The translations under genes and the position numbers were made by a program. A stretch of 40,647 nt of DNA from Rostrohypoxylon terebratum (Eukaryota > Ascomycota > Sordariomycetes > Xylariales > Hypoxylaceae), in the NCBI GenBank assembly GCA_022497145.1, contig MU386022.1, forward strand, positions 1-40,647. Direction: 5' to 3'. This document shows positions 1-10,501 of the stretch, piece after piece (position 1 is the stretch's first letter; every line of letters starts with the position of its first letter). The notes below the pieces were generated by a model. That model had not been told where the DNA came from and ran no database searches. It was given only the letters and a program-made list of their open reading frames with translations.

Positions 1-5
1 ATGAG

Positions 6-40
6 ACTGAAAACAGTTTAGTATATATACTGTTTTCAGT
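6..40. repeat. AT-rich hairpin with ACTGTTTTC-type arms
   Basis: Arms at 6-17 and 29-40 are perfectly complementary (ACTGAAAACAGT-type against its reverse) around an AT-rich 11-nt loop. A second, slightly imperfect hairpin with the same arm core follows at 59-84, and a third copy of the core stands at 9009-9032. This may be a mobile-element remnant; no coding capacity is visible. Confidence 0.7.
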
Positions 41-58
41 TGTATACATTCCAAGTTG

Positions 59-84
59 GAGACAGTTCGTGTATATACTGTTTC
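59..84. repeat. second hairpin of the ACTGTTTC family
   Basis: Arms GAGACAGT (59-66) and ACTGTTTC (77-84) pair with one G-T wobble around a 10-nt loop. The arm and the preceding GTATATACTGTTT stretch resemble the hairpin at 6-40, so the two look like diverged copies. Confidence 0.6.
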
Positions 85-123
85 AGATACAATTCGAGAT
101 TGTACCTTCCAGTGTACTGAATA

Positions 124-140
124 CAGGCATATGATGCCTG
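124..140. repeat. short perfect inverted repeat
   Basis: CAGGCAT at 124-130 and ATGCCTG at 134-140 are exact reverse complements separated by ATG. This is the third inverted repeat within the first 140 bases. Confidence 0.5.
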
Positions 141-770
141 CATTCAACAATGTAGTCCCTATCTGAACGCGGTTACCCCTAAGTCTCCGTCAAAACCCCT
201 ATCGACTTCTTAGGGTATCAAGTACCTACTAGGTAGTAGGATCCGGATATGAACAAGTACCAACTATGGACATAGGTAGGCAGTACCTAGTATGTTTGGG
301 TTATGGCCACAAAATACGTGGCTACCTAGTACCTACCTACTAGGTACCTATGGGACGGTAAGAGAAAACGAGGAATAAAAGGAAGGCACCGACAGGCCTA
401 ATAAGAGTCGAACCTAAACTTCCTTGTATTCCACATGCAGTATCTGTAAGTACGCTATAATTGGATTTTGATTCTTACACGAGCATAGAAAACGAAGAGT
501 CGTCACGAAAATCGGGAGGGAAAATGAAAGTCATCATTTCCTCCAGACCCCGCCAAATTTTGTTATCGGCGACACAATAATAGTTATACTCCATCTAAAG
601 CTGACGAATATTATCCCTGGAGTCTAGGTAAGATTTGTATGTATAGAATTTCCTGTGTCTGCTTACGATGTACACACCTACATTTTCCCTCTTACGGCGG
701 ACAGACATTTGTTTTATTCAACGTCAATGTGGTAAAGTCTCCCCGTCAAATTTCAGCATTGTATCGGAAA
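141..770. other. intergenic region, 5' side of the Zn2Cys6 gene
   Basis: No gene is seen here. The stretch 225-350 holds a dense group of CTAGGTAGGTAC-type motifs (for example 322-350). An open frame runs from 639 into the downstream gene, but its first 44 codons show no recognisable domain and are probably untranslated leader. Confidence 0.5.
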
Positions 771-2057
771 ATGAACGGCAGCCCGAGACCCAATATGCCG
801 GCCAAGGCTACACGACGCAAAGCTTGCGCCGCCTGTACCAGAGCGAAGAGACCGTGCTCTAAACGGTGGCCTTGCTGCGAACGCTGCGAGCGGAAAAATG
901 TCCCGTGTAGATATCCGCCGATCAACCAGACCGCGAGAGAGTATGCTGTGGCGGACGACGGATCGGCGGCTGCGGAAAAAACTCCGGATTCCGCGGAAGA
1001 ACCGCTCCCGATACATGTAGTTACCTTTGAACCTCTTTTATCATGTTTTAGGAAGACGGATGCTGACGAGACGGACCACCCTTGCGCTACGGGATTGGCC
1101 AAGGATACAAAGACTCTTCGGCTGGAGCACGATTGGTTCTACAGCCCAGACTCTTGGACGATTGCGCACACCAGCACACCCGCGTTTCCAGCCTCCGCCT
1201 TTGACCCCGCTGGTTTGAAACAGCACGTCGCTACGGTCCAGTCCTGGCTTCGCCGATGGGCCGCGACGGGTAGGTCACCGTTCATCCACCATCGCCTATA
1301 TAGCCAGAGGATGCCCCGCTGCGTACAGGACGCTTATACGACATTAACGGCTTACCTTTCGCGGACTCCCGAGACTTCGGACTTGTGCTTCAGGATCGTC
1401 CAGGATCGCGCAGCGGGCATTGTAGGAGAAGCCCAAAGTGGGACTGAATCGGCAAGTAGCTCCATGCTGTCGGACCCCCTAGACCACCTAGCTCGCGTCC
1501 ACGCGCTCTTCGTGTACCAGATGATCGGCCTCTTCGACGGCGACATCGCGATGCGCGCCGCGGCAGAGGGCCACATGCCAATTCTCACATCGTGGGTGGC
1601 CGAGATGTGGCAGAGCGCGGGGTTCGACGCGAACATGTACTCGGCGGTCCTCTCTCTTCAGGGGGGCGTAGATGGAGCGGTAAATTCGCCAAAACCCATA
1701 TCGGTGAGCAGCACAGTCCCTTGGCAGCGCTGGATCGTGTCCGAGAGTATACGACGTGCTTGGCTATCAGCAACTATCACGCAAGCTGTTTATCAACTGT
1801 TGAAGGAGGGTTGGGCGGAGTGCCCCGGGAGCATCAACTGGACGCCGCGTGCAGGTCTCTGGGAGGCCCCCGACCAGTTCAGCTGGAACAAACTGGTTAC
1901 AGGCGGTCGAGGCCCGTTATTCGTACCGAGCTTACGCGCTGATTTATTGTACAAGAAAGCATCGCCGGCTGAGGTGGACGAATTCGGACATGCGGTGTTG
2001 GCCGTGGAATTCGGTTTAGAACATACGAGAAGGTGGGAGGACCATATCGACTCTTGA
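771..2057 (+). CDS. Zn2Cys6 fungal transcription factor
   Basis: This is a predicted nuclear DNA-binding regulator of 428 residues from the ATG at 771. A GAL4-type binuclear zinc cluster lies near the N-terminus: CAACTRAKRPC, then CCERC, then a final Cys before RYPP. The spacing is C-x2-C-x6-C-x6-C-x2-C-x6-C with an extra Cys just before the fourth ligand. The rest is helical and weakly conserved, without a clear fungal_trans domain. The same frame is open upstream to an ATG at 639, but the cluster normally starts within about 20 residues of the start, so 771 (or 795) is preferred. No intron is needed. The next gene is convergent MSH6, a housekeeping gene, so no target pathway is suggested. 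Confidence 0.78.
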   Translation: MNGSPRPNMPAKATRRKACAACTRAKRPCSKRWPCCERCERKNVPCRYPPINQTAREYAVADDGSAAAEKTPDSAEEPLPIHVVTFEPLLSCFRKTDADETDHPCATGLAKDTKTLRLEHDWFYSPDSWTIAHTSTPAFPASAFDPAGLKQHVATVQSWLRRWAATGRSPFIHHRLYSQRMPRCVQDAYTTLTAYLSRTPETSDLCFRIVQDRAAGIVGEAQSGTESASSSMLSDPLDHLARVHALFVYQMIGLFDGDIAMRAAAEGHMPILTSWVAEMWQSAGFDANMYSAVLSLQGGVDGAVNSPKPISVSSTVPWQRWIVSESIRRAWLSATITQAVYQLLKEGWAECPGSINWTPRAGLWEAPDQFSWNKLVTGGRGPLFVPSLRADLLYKKASPAEVDEFGHAVLAVEFGLEHTRRWEDHIDS

Positions 2058-2660
2058 CGTGCTTATGTGAAGCTCTCTATTAGTACCTGGTGCCCTATCA
2101 TTCCCCAAACTATCCAATCTAGTATTAAGCTTGACGAAAATTAGATTTGTACCTCCTTAAGACTTAAGTACGTTGGTACTAGGTAGTTTCTTGGCGAGTG
2201 CTCTATCAACACCGTGAAAAACTACTAGGTACTAGGTAGTAGGTATGTATTTGAACTTTCTAGGATTGATAAGGTGTTTCCTGCTGTTACTTCTCGGGTA
2301 CTAGGTAGGTATCTACCCAGTAGTCAACATCGCTACATCGGATTTTAGGTTGCTCGACTTGCGGTCTTGTGGGGGCAGACATGGGATCACGGAAGTTAGG
2401 CGGAGCGATAAAAGAAAGAAACATCTTAAGCACTTAAGCACATGTATTCACATTTATTAGGTAGCAGAGGCGTATATGCAACAGCGACAAGCCAGCAGCC
2501 CGATCTATCTGGAACCCTAACTCCATACACGTCCGTCGGAACCCCAACACCACGACTAGGTGGCACCAGCCAGCAGGTATAGCTACAATACAATTCGAAC
2601 AGTCCCATTTTCGGATAAATCTACAAGAAAATTGGACACACTAGTCTTGACCTTCAACCT
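2058..2660. other. intergenic region between convergent genes
   Basis: This is the shared 3' region of the Zn2Cys6 gene and MSH6. It contains clusters of the CTAGGTAC motif at about 2174-2190, 2221-2247 and 2297-2322. No coding sequence was recognised. Confidence 0.5.
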
Positions 2661-5600
2661 TCAAAGAGCTTCGATCGCTCGAGCAAGAACGTCGACACTT
2701 CGCTTTCCGATATCTCTGCCCTTTTCTTCGTCGAGCAGTGCGGCGACGTCGCTCAGCATACCTAGAGGGATGTAGCAGCCTTCTTTGGCGCGTTCCAGGC
2801 TCTCTTTGAGTCTGCTAGTGTGCTCCCATTCTCTGGCGGCCACTTCGGCTCGCTCGATGACGCGGCTGGCGATGCCGCACATGGCTGCGCAATGCATGCC
2901 GAAACTTCCCTCGGCCACACCATCCTCTAGCTTGTATAAGAAGGTGACGCGCCGTCGCTGTTCGTCGACGTGGATCTGCATGCGCTTCGCCCTGACCTCA
3001 GGGTGGTTTTCGAACTCGGTCGCGAGCGAGTGGTAGTGGGTGGCGAAAAAGCCGACGCATCCGATATGCGTAGCGACGTGGTGGAGAACAGCTTGAGCCA
3101 CCGCGACACCGTCATAGCTAGAAGTACCGCGGCCTAGCTCGTCGAGGATGACGAGGGAACGCGGCGTGGCTTCGGACAAGATCTTCTTCGTCTCCGACAA
3201 CTCCACGAAGAACGTCGACTGTGCCGCGAATATGTTATCGTTCGCGCCGAGTCGCGACATGATACGGTCGCAAGGGGTCAGCCTGGACGAGGTGGCCGGG
3301 ACGTAGCAGCCGATCTGTGCCATGATGACCGCGATGCAGGACTGTACCGGAGATTAGCAAGGAGATCAAAGGTCAGAGGTCAGAGGTCATCGGGCTGCTC
3401 GCTTACCATTCGTAAAATCGTCGATTTACCGGCGGCGTTCGCACCAGTCAAGAGGTTTATCTTGGCAGAACCGCCACCTAATACGATGTCGTTAGGGATG
3501 AAGTCGTCGACGGTGTTGAGCATGCACGGGTGTCGCAGCTCTTCAAACTCGACAACGCTACGCTCCTCGTCGACGAAGACGGGGCGGCAACTCGGCTCGC
3601 CTAGGGATGAGGACGCCTTAGAAAGGCTGAGCAGGCAGTCGATGTGAGCCATGATACGGATGGCCTGCAGCCAAGTAACATGATCGACATCGAACCGCTG
3701 GTAGAGACGTAGGGCCACTTCTCGAACAAGTTGAGAGTGGGTCTCCTCGGCCTCCTGCAACTGTCTCACTAGATCCGTGAGCTCTTTGAAGTAGTAGCGC
3801 TTGACGCTCGCGGTCGCGGACATCTGCTGCCAATCTTTGGGGACCTTGACCGACTTAGGCACCTCGATCTGGTAAACCTCTTTTCCGACATCGGTGAACT
3901 TGAGAGACTTGTTCCCCAGCTCGGCCTTCTTCTCGTCTAGCAGCGACTGGAGATCATCTTTAATCTCGACAATCTTGTCGTGGCTCCTATCGAAATCTTC
4001 CTCGATGCCGCGCTCGGGAACGAGAATCTTCTCTTCGCGAGCCCTCCTGCGGTCGAACGCCGTCTTCCAATACGAAAGCGGCTCCTTCAGGTTGGGCAAG
4101 GACGAGACGAGGCGACCGAGTAAGCTCTTCTCGCTGCCGAGGGTGCCCAAGAGACCCACGGTATAGTCGATCTGCTCAAAGCCTTCGAGCACCTTGACGA
4201 AGTCTTCCGGTCGGCAGGCTCCCGCGTGAATGCGAGAGATCAGACGCTCGAGATCGGGCATCCTCGTCATCTGCGAGGACAATTGTTCTCGAGCTGCCGG
4301 GTCAGCGTTGAGGGTGTCTACAGCATCCAAACGTTCGTTGATCTTTTGTATATCGCATAACGGATGGCATACCCACTGCCGGAAAAGTCGCTTGCCGAAA
4401 GGCGTCACGCAGCGGTTGAGGAGGGCGAACAACGTCCCGTCCGAACCGCCGTTGGCAGAGTTGGCAAAGATCTCGAGGTTGATGAGGGTTTGGCCGTCGA
4501 GGACCAGAGTGCCGTTCTTGTGGATGGGGTTGTACCATGTGAAATGGCCTTGCGAGAGCAAGTTGCGCTCGATCTTGAGCACTCGCAGATACTGGACGAG
4601 AGCACCGAGGGCGGACATGAGGAGATCTTTCTCTCTAGCCTCGGCCAAGGTGTCGGGCCACCGTTCCTCGGCCCCTCCCGACTCCGCGAAGTATCCGTTG
4701 CAGTCTAGTTCTCTACGGGTAAGATCGGCCTCCCAGAATTCGCTGCCGGACTTGAAATAGTTCCATATGGTGGTAGGGGACGTGTTATTCTTGAGTATGC
4801 GCAAGGCTTTGGCGGAGATGCGCGACTTCTCCAAGAGCAACTCCCTAGGGCTCGTCTGGGCGACGAAGGTCTCGAACTTGGTCAGGTCGACGTCGTCTTC
4901 GAATTCGGATATGAAGAATTGGCCGGTGGCGGCGTCGACAAAAGCGATCCCAAACGCCGGGCGATCGTCGACCACGGATTCCTTGATGGCCACGCAGTAG
5001 GTCGCCATGTCATCTTGGAGCATGCTGCCGTCGACCAAGGTACCGCCGGTCAGAATGCAGGCTAGCTCTCGTCGAATGATCTTGTCTTGCTTCTTCGCTT
5101 TAGCATCGACCCTCTCGCGCATCTCCTTGCCCAGCGCGGTCTCCATCTGGTCGACACGAGCTACCTTGTAGCCCTTGGCGATAAATTGATTGACCCACAT
5201 GTCGAGAGAGCTCTCGGGGACGCCGACCATGCGCATGTTGACACGATCGGTGAGCTTGAGATCGAACAGCTGGTGGCCGATGGTGGCGTCGTTCTCGTAG
5301 AGCTCGTAGAATTTTCCCTTCTTGAAGAAGACCACGGTGTCCCACAGCTTCTGCTTGATCTCCCAATACTGCTTCTCGAAAGCGGAGAAGTTCTTCCACG
5401 CTAACGGGGGAACGTAGACGGTCGACGGGTCAAAGTCCGGGTGATCCGGGGGGTTCCGATTTATGTCGTGAATTTTGGCTAGCCAGGGGTAACGCTCCTC
5501 GGGCTCGCGCGTGTGGGCCTTTTGTTTGCCGGAGGCGGATGATTTGGGTGTCGGTCGCGCGGCCGTCCTAGGCTTCGCTGGCTCCATATTCTCGGGATCG

Positions 5601-6521
5601 TATCGCCACTGCTGAGCAGTCGACGTAGACGGAACGCCGTCTGTCGCCTCCTCGTCGTCATCGTGATCGTCCTCGTTATCCTCTTCGTGCTTAGGGGCTC
5701 GGAGGGAGACTTGAGATCGCTTCCGGGCAGGTTGAGGCTTGGAGGGACGTTTTCGCTTCTTCGATGGACCATCTGATTCGTCGGATACTACGAAATCGGC
5801 CATCTCATCTATAACGGACCATCGTCAGATGCCAACGTCACGTACAATTATTAGATGGTCGGGTTGAGAGATCATACCGTCATCGTCATCATTAGCAATG
5901 TTTTTATCCTCTTCATAATCTTCCTCTTCGTCGTCGACAATCCTAGATTGCTGACGACCACGGCGTCGGGTCTGGGAGGCCTTCAAGGATTCGAAGACAT
6001 CCTCGTCGTCGTCGTCGGAAGACTCGGCGTAATTGACGGTTTTTTTGGCCTGCGACGAGCAAGAATCAGCAAGGAACAAGGGACGAGACTAGGTTAGATC
6101 GTCAGATCGGATTGCAAGGGGCTTCCTTTACCTTTCTGGTCGGACTGCTGTCCGCGATGGCGCGGTTCAAGGTGGGCTGCTTAGCTATTGCCTTAGCAGG
6201 AGTGGTAGACAAAGATCGCGGATAGCGGGTGCATACCTTTACCGTAGCGGCAGAGCCGCGGTTTTCTTGGGAGCTGGATGGTTCTAAGGCGTCGCTACTA
6301 GGAAGGGGGGTAACGGCAGAGGGTTTCCTATTGGACTTGGTAGTCTCCCTCAAACATGAAGGCGTGGGCGAAGAATTCGGAGCCGGAGACGGAGAGGCTT
6401 TGGAGAAGAAGCCGAGAATGGTCTTCTGGCCTTTGGCAGTGTTAGCAGAAGACGAGATCGAGCTGAGTTTTCTAGATATAGTCGAAGGCGTCTTCCTAGC
6501 CGGCGTTCGAGAATCTGCCAT
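2661..6521 (-). CDS. MSH6: DNA mismatch repair protein MSH6 (MutS homologue)
   Basis: Subunit of the nuclear MutS-alpha (MSH2-MSH6) complex that recognises base mismatches and small loops after replication. Four exons read on the minus strand: 6521-6132, 6049-5878, 5808-3407 and 3341-2661. Introns are 82, 69 and 65 nt with GT-AG ends and CTGAC or GCTAAT branch sites. The joins keep frame and give 1214 residues, normal for fungal MSH6. A PCNA-binding PIP box, QKTILGFF, lies at about residues 32-39, followed by an acidic, serine-rich tail. The mismatch-binding Phe-x-Glu motif (FYE) is at about 354-356, the Walker A GANAAGKST at about 976-984, and LVILDELGRGTS supplies Walker B. A further small intron near 6190-6233 cannot be excluded. 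Confidence 0.96.
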
Positions 6522-7454
6522 ATTCTCCTTTTCGCATCTGCTGGTCTACCTCGAAGCGGAGTCAGAATCGAACGAGGAAGCGGATCCGACTCGAAACAGC
6601 TGAGTCGGGATTATACTATCATCTAACGTGGCCCGTATTTGTCAAAGAGTAGATGTAGATGCTGGCAATTAATGTAGTACTATGTAGCATGCAGTACGTA
6701 CTAGGTAGTATGTAGTATGTACTAGGTAGTAAGTATGTAGTAGGAAGGAGAAAGGAGATTAACTTAGAGGTATTGGGTTTATTAGTAGTTTGTGATGTTG
6801 AAAGTTTTAATTACATCCGTCCAATCCAGGTATTCAATTAACGACATACGCGACTTGGTCTGAGTTCCCGCGTACCCTGCCTGTCCTCCCGCGTCGCGTC
6901 CCAAATCCACGGATCCACTAAGTAGGTGTACCTATCCCATTACAGTTGAATACTCCAAGGTTGTTACCGGAAGGTACCCCGCCCTCCTCGCACTAACCTT
7001 GGAAATCTAATCTCCAGGGCTCCACCTCCAGCCCTGGAGGGCGCTGGAAGTGAATTCTTTCAGTGGGAACCTCGGAATTCTAACCCTGGAGGTCCTACGT
7101 AACCTGCTATTAATTTACCTACCTACCTAGGTCCTATATACTTGGGCTACTAGGCCTAAGTTTAGGTTCAACTCAATATCATCATCATCATCATCTATCG
7201 ACATCCATTCAACATAACCGCGTACCTAGTAATATTTTACAAGAAAAGAAACTTTATTTATCACATCCGATAGTACTTCGACCATGCTTCGTATACCCAC
7301 ATCTGCTGGCTTCTGTAATGAGGTAAGGTACAGGTATTTTATGCTACTAAACAAGGCTGTCTACAATCTCCAATGGGTCGTCACCCATCTTTGTAAACTA
7401 AAAGATCTACGGACCCGTTCACATCTCCATATTCATATTTGGAGATCCATGCGC
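6522..7454. other. intergenic region with repeats
   Basis: This holds the MSH6 promoter side and the 3' side of the minus-strand gene at 7455. CTAGGTAGTA motifs cluster at 6690-6745 and 7117-7138, and a strong hairpin lies at 7012-7039. No gene was recognised. Confidence 0.5.
7012..7039. repeat. 10-bp stem hairpin
   Basis: CTCCAGGGCT (7012-7021) and AGCCCTGGAG (7030-7039) are exact reverse complements with an 8-nt loop. Several more copies of CTGGAGG or CCTGGAG surround it (7035-7050 and 7085-7092). It is in intergenic DNA and its function is unknown. Confidence 0.65.
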
Positions 7455-8609
7455 TCAACTCGCCACCTCTTCTGCTTCTCCTTCTCCTTCTTCATCATCA
7501 TCATCGTATGGCTCGATCATAAAGTCCGAAGCAGCTGCCAAAGGCTCTTCGGAAGGACCGGCGAGCTCCTTTGGCTCGACTAATCTCTCTTCACCCCCTA
7601 CAATAACGTCTCTCCTCAAACCCGGTTCCATGCATTCAACCACGATGCGGGCGTTGAAGTCGAACGTTGCCATCAATATCCATGCGTTGATTCCGGCCAT
7701 CTCGATACGACTCTGGTAAGGGTTGACCCATCGTGATAGCGACGGGAAGATTTGGGTTTCAACGTCGAAGGGGTCTGCGAAGTGTCTGTTTACTATCCAT
7801 TGAAATATCTCTTTGACCGCATGGTAACACCGCTCACCCGACGTGTGTTCGTCTATCTCCATGGGACTAATCCTTGCGTTCCGATTTGAATTGCCACTTA
7901 AGTCGTAACCCCCGGCAGAGACAAGTTCCTCAAACCGTCGTCCTACCCGTTTCCGGCGGGGTATTGGGACGTCATGTTTTGGGCCGGATGGAGTTTGTCT
8001 AGGAGATGTATCACGGCGCGCGTCGTATATTTCGGTCATCCGGATTCGATCGAAAACCCCGCTACCGGGCTTAGACTCCTGCGCATACCAAAAGATAACC
8101 AACCAGTCGGCCCCGAATTCATCCTCGACATAGATTGGCCAAACCACCCATTGCTTTTTTTTCATATCTTGGTAGAATGTGTCCGCGTCATCCTTCATCT
8201 TCTCATACATATCCCGAACCGCCTCCTCGTCTTCGCTCCATAATTCCGGGCCGTTAGGCGGCTCGATGTCGATTATATGTTGAACCTCTTCCGGTAGACA
8301 TCTCCAGAGGTGCTCGACCGCGATATCCAAAGCGCACATCGTAATCGGGGCATTGTGAGCTACTTGAAGAGACGAGAGCGCGTACATGGCTTCGTGCGCT
8401 AGATCAACATATAACGGACGTGGGACGTCTCTCTTGTACCTCCTAGTTTGCGGTACATGCGTATACGTTCCGTCGTTCAACGTCCAACCTGGGCCCACGC
8501 GCATCTCGTAATTGCCCGGCTCGGCGACGGGTTGCCTGCCGACAATTGATTCAACCGGGTTCGTCGGCCTCATATCCTGGCCGGCTTCTCCGGCTCCCGA
8601 ACTGCTCAT
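7455..8609 (-). CDS. hypothetical acidic protein, possible inactive C48 (Ulp1)-like fold
   Basis: An intronless frame of 384 residues starts at the ATG complement 8607-8609. No firm family was recognised. The middle reads WVVWPIYVEDEFGADWLVIFWY and, about 20 residues later, EIYDARRD. This layout recalls the Ulp1/SENP 'HWxL ... iyDS' core of cysteine proteases, but the catalytic His position is Asp, so at most it would be a degenerate, non-catalytic relative. The last 20 residues are a run of Asp and Glu. There is no signal peptide or membrane span. Codon use looks normal and homologues are expected in other ascomycetes. The function is unknown and the C48 idea is only a hypothesis. Confidence 0.7.
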   Translation of the reverse strand: MSSSGAGEAGQDMRPTNPVESIVGRQPVAEPGNYEMRVGPGWTLNDGTYTHVPQTRRYKRDVPRPLYVDLAHEAMYALSSLQVAHNAPITMCALDIAVEHLWRCLPEEVQHIIDIEPPNGPELWSEDEEAVRDMYEKMKDDADTFYQDMKKKQWVVWPIYVEDEFGADWLVIFWYAQESKPGSGVFDRIRMTEIYDARRDTSPRQTPSGPKHDVPIPRRKRVGRRFEELVSAGGYDLSGNSNRNARISPMEIDEHTSGERCYHAVKEIFQWIVNRHFADPFDVETQIFPSLSRWVNPYQSRIEMAGINAWILMATFDFNARIVVECMEPGLRRDVIVGGEERLVEPKELAGPSEEPLAAASDFMIEPYDDDDEEGEGEAEEVAS

Positions 8610-8707
8610 CTTGCTTTGAGAGGGAGCAATTGCAAAGGACTAGGCGATGAGAAAAACCAACGTCAATGAGGTATGCGAAGAGGTTCGTGGTCTGGCAAGG
8701 TAACGTC

Positions 8708-8732
8708 TTTTTTTTAAAAAATTTTTTTTTTT
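8708..8732. repeat. T/A homopolymer tract
   Basis: Runs of eight T, six A and eleven T follow each other, about 100 bp upstream of the minus-strand gene that starts at 8609. It could act as a nucleosome-excluding poly(dA:dT) promoter element; this is inference. Confidence 0.5.
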
Positions 8733-9008
8733 AAATAATTCCCTGATGATTAAGAAAATGAGAGGGTTCGTGGAATGTGTTGACCATTTCACGACATAGA
8801 AACACTCGTGGTGAGTGGCTATCTGGGCTACCTATGTATACATTCCTACGATTTGGAACTTAGGCATCGTTTTCAACCGAAATCAGGTAATTCGCTTTGT
8901 TTCTTCGACACTCACCCATATTCTGAACCAAATTCTTAGCTACGTCCTTTGTTCTCGTAGATGGTTCCGGTTTCAACCTTGATTAAAGAAACAATGGCTT
9001 TTCCTCCT

Positions 9009-9032
9009 ACTGTTTCTATTGTCGGAAACAGT
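9009..9032. repeat. hairpin sharing the ACTGTTTC core
   Basis: ACTGTTTC (9009-9016) and GAAACAGT (9025-9032) are exact reverse complements with an 8-nt loop. The arms match those of the hairpins at 6-40 and 59-84. Confidence 0.6.
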
Positions 9033-9877
9033 CTTAAAGTACTATAATGAAGTACGTAAAGACTGCGCAGAAAACCTTCACAAAGTTTGTCTACAATTGG
9101 AAAGCAAGCCTGCGCTTAGGATACGACCTACTAATTCGAGCGGACCCCGAACGGGCGTTGTTAATTAAGAACAATGAGGTTGATGTATGCCTGAAATTTG
9201 GAACTATTCGTTTGTGATGTTTGTTATGTTTGTTACCTAGGTCCTAATACGACAGGTAGAATAAAAGCTAGGGACTACTGAGGACCTAGATGGTAGATTA
9301 TGACATTATGTAAGTGGAGACCTTGCTAACTGGCATCATGATACTCTCAACTATACTATATGTATTAGGTGCCTCATATATACCTCCTATACCCCAAAGG
9401 TTGTTACACGAGGTCCGTATATCACAGCATGAAAGCCTGATCCCACCCCGACCCAGGTAGTACGATTTGTAATGTAATCCTTCCGATTTTACCCATCATA
9501 CCTAGTATTCGGTATGCTCAGGTTATCTCGACTTCCAAGGTTCTCCGGCAACTCGGCTGAGATCTGTTACAAATCTCCAGACTGTCTCAACGATCGTGAT
9601 ATAATGCCAAATGCACACTCAATAACCGGTACGTGACGTGTAATACTAATATACGGGTGGTGTGGGCGGCCTCGTCGTAAACTTTGAGATGTCACTGCCA
9701 TATATCTTACGTACTTAGAGTCTTAGACCCTCGATCTCAAGGGTAGGTTATTCTTATCGGTCGCCGAAGGTATCACAATATGACGTGTGATAAAGTGACG
9801 TTGACTTGCGACAACTTCTTCTGGCCACCGCCGACACTGTCGCATTTGTCACACTTCCGGATTACCCACCTGGGTAG

Positions 9878-9947
9878 TATATGGATTATATGGATTATAT
9901 GGATTATATGGATTATATGGATTATATGGATTATATGGATTATATGG
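9878..9947. repeat. 9-bp minisatellite (ATGGATTAT)x7
   Basis: The 9-bp unit ATGGATTAT is repeated seven times exactly from 9881 to 9943, with partial units on both sides. The unit is a multiple of three, so it opens short spurious frames (MDY or WII repeats). These are not judged to be genes. Confidence 0.95.
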
Positions 9948-10501
9948 TCGATCCGAGTTCTCTTTTCCCCTGGTATCGGATATACCTAGGTACCAAGATC
10001 ATATCTTTGTTGGTTAGACACCTACTACTATGTAGGTTAGTATACCGTCTAGGAAAAAAAAGTCTACTATCGGGATCCACAAGACAGATGCGGGAATAAG
10101 ACTAGTATCAGGCGGGAATAATCGGGAATATTCATCTCTCAGCTTAACTCGCTCTAGCCTTGGCCCCTTTCCTGCTTCCCGAGATCCTAGATATTTGGGC
10201 AATTGAACTTGCCTCATCTACTTCGTGCTCGGGGTTTTCCCCTCCACTAGATGGCCGGTAAGCGCGTGCTCTATTCATGTACCTTGCTGTAGGCGGCATC
10301 GAATTCCCACCTAAACTTCGATTGTGCAACAGTGATAGCTAGCGATGTTACCTACACCGCTATAGTCTCCAAGATTGTTTATCGTATTATTTGCTAGGCC
10401 TGCGGTCTTCGCGCGTCGTATAGATTATATATAACTGATGGAAATTCACCTTGTCCCGCGAGTTAGCCCGTCCTAACTTGGTTGTTTCTCCCTTCACCGT
10501 C

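Larger units (their letters stand above)
8610..10501. other. 1.9-kb gene-free region with simple repeats
   Basis: No convincing gene is seen. It contains a T8-A6-T11 homopolymer stretch at 8708-8732, a hairpin at 9009-9032 related to the left-edge hairpins, a 9-bp minisatellite at 9878-9947 and scattered CCTAGG motifs. Short open frames here are created by the minisatellite. A TATA-like stretch at about 10428-10433 may serve the MFS gene. Confidence 0.5.

Noticed and set aside
639..770. N-terminal extension of the first Zn2Cys6 protein
   Set aside because: No similarity to zinc-cluster proteins, which normally begin shortly before the first Cys; the ATG at 771 is a better start.
9780..10099. 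Open frames with WII and MDY repeats
   Set aside because: They are produced by the 9-bp minisatellite, whose unit length is a multiple of three; no domain and no start context.
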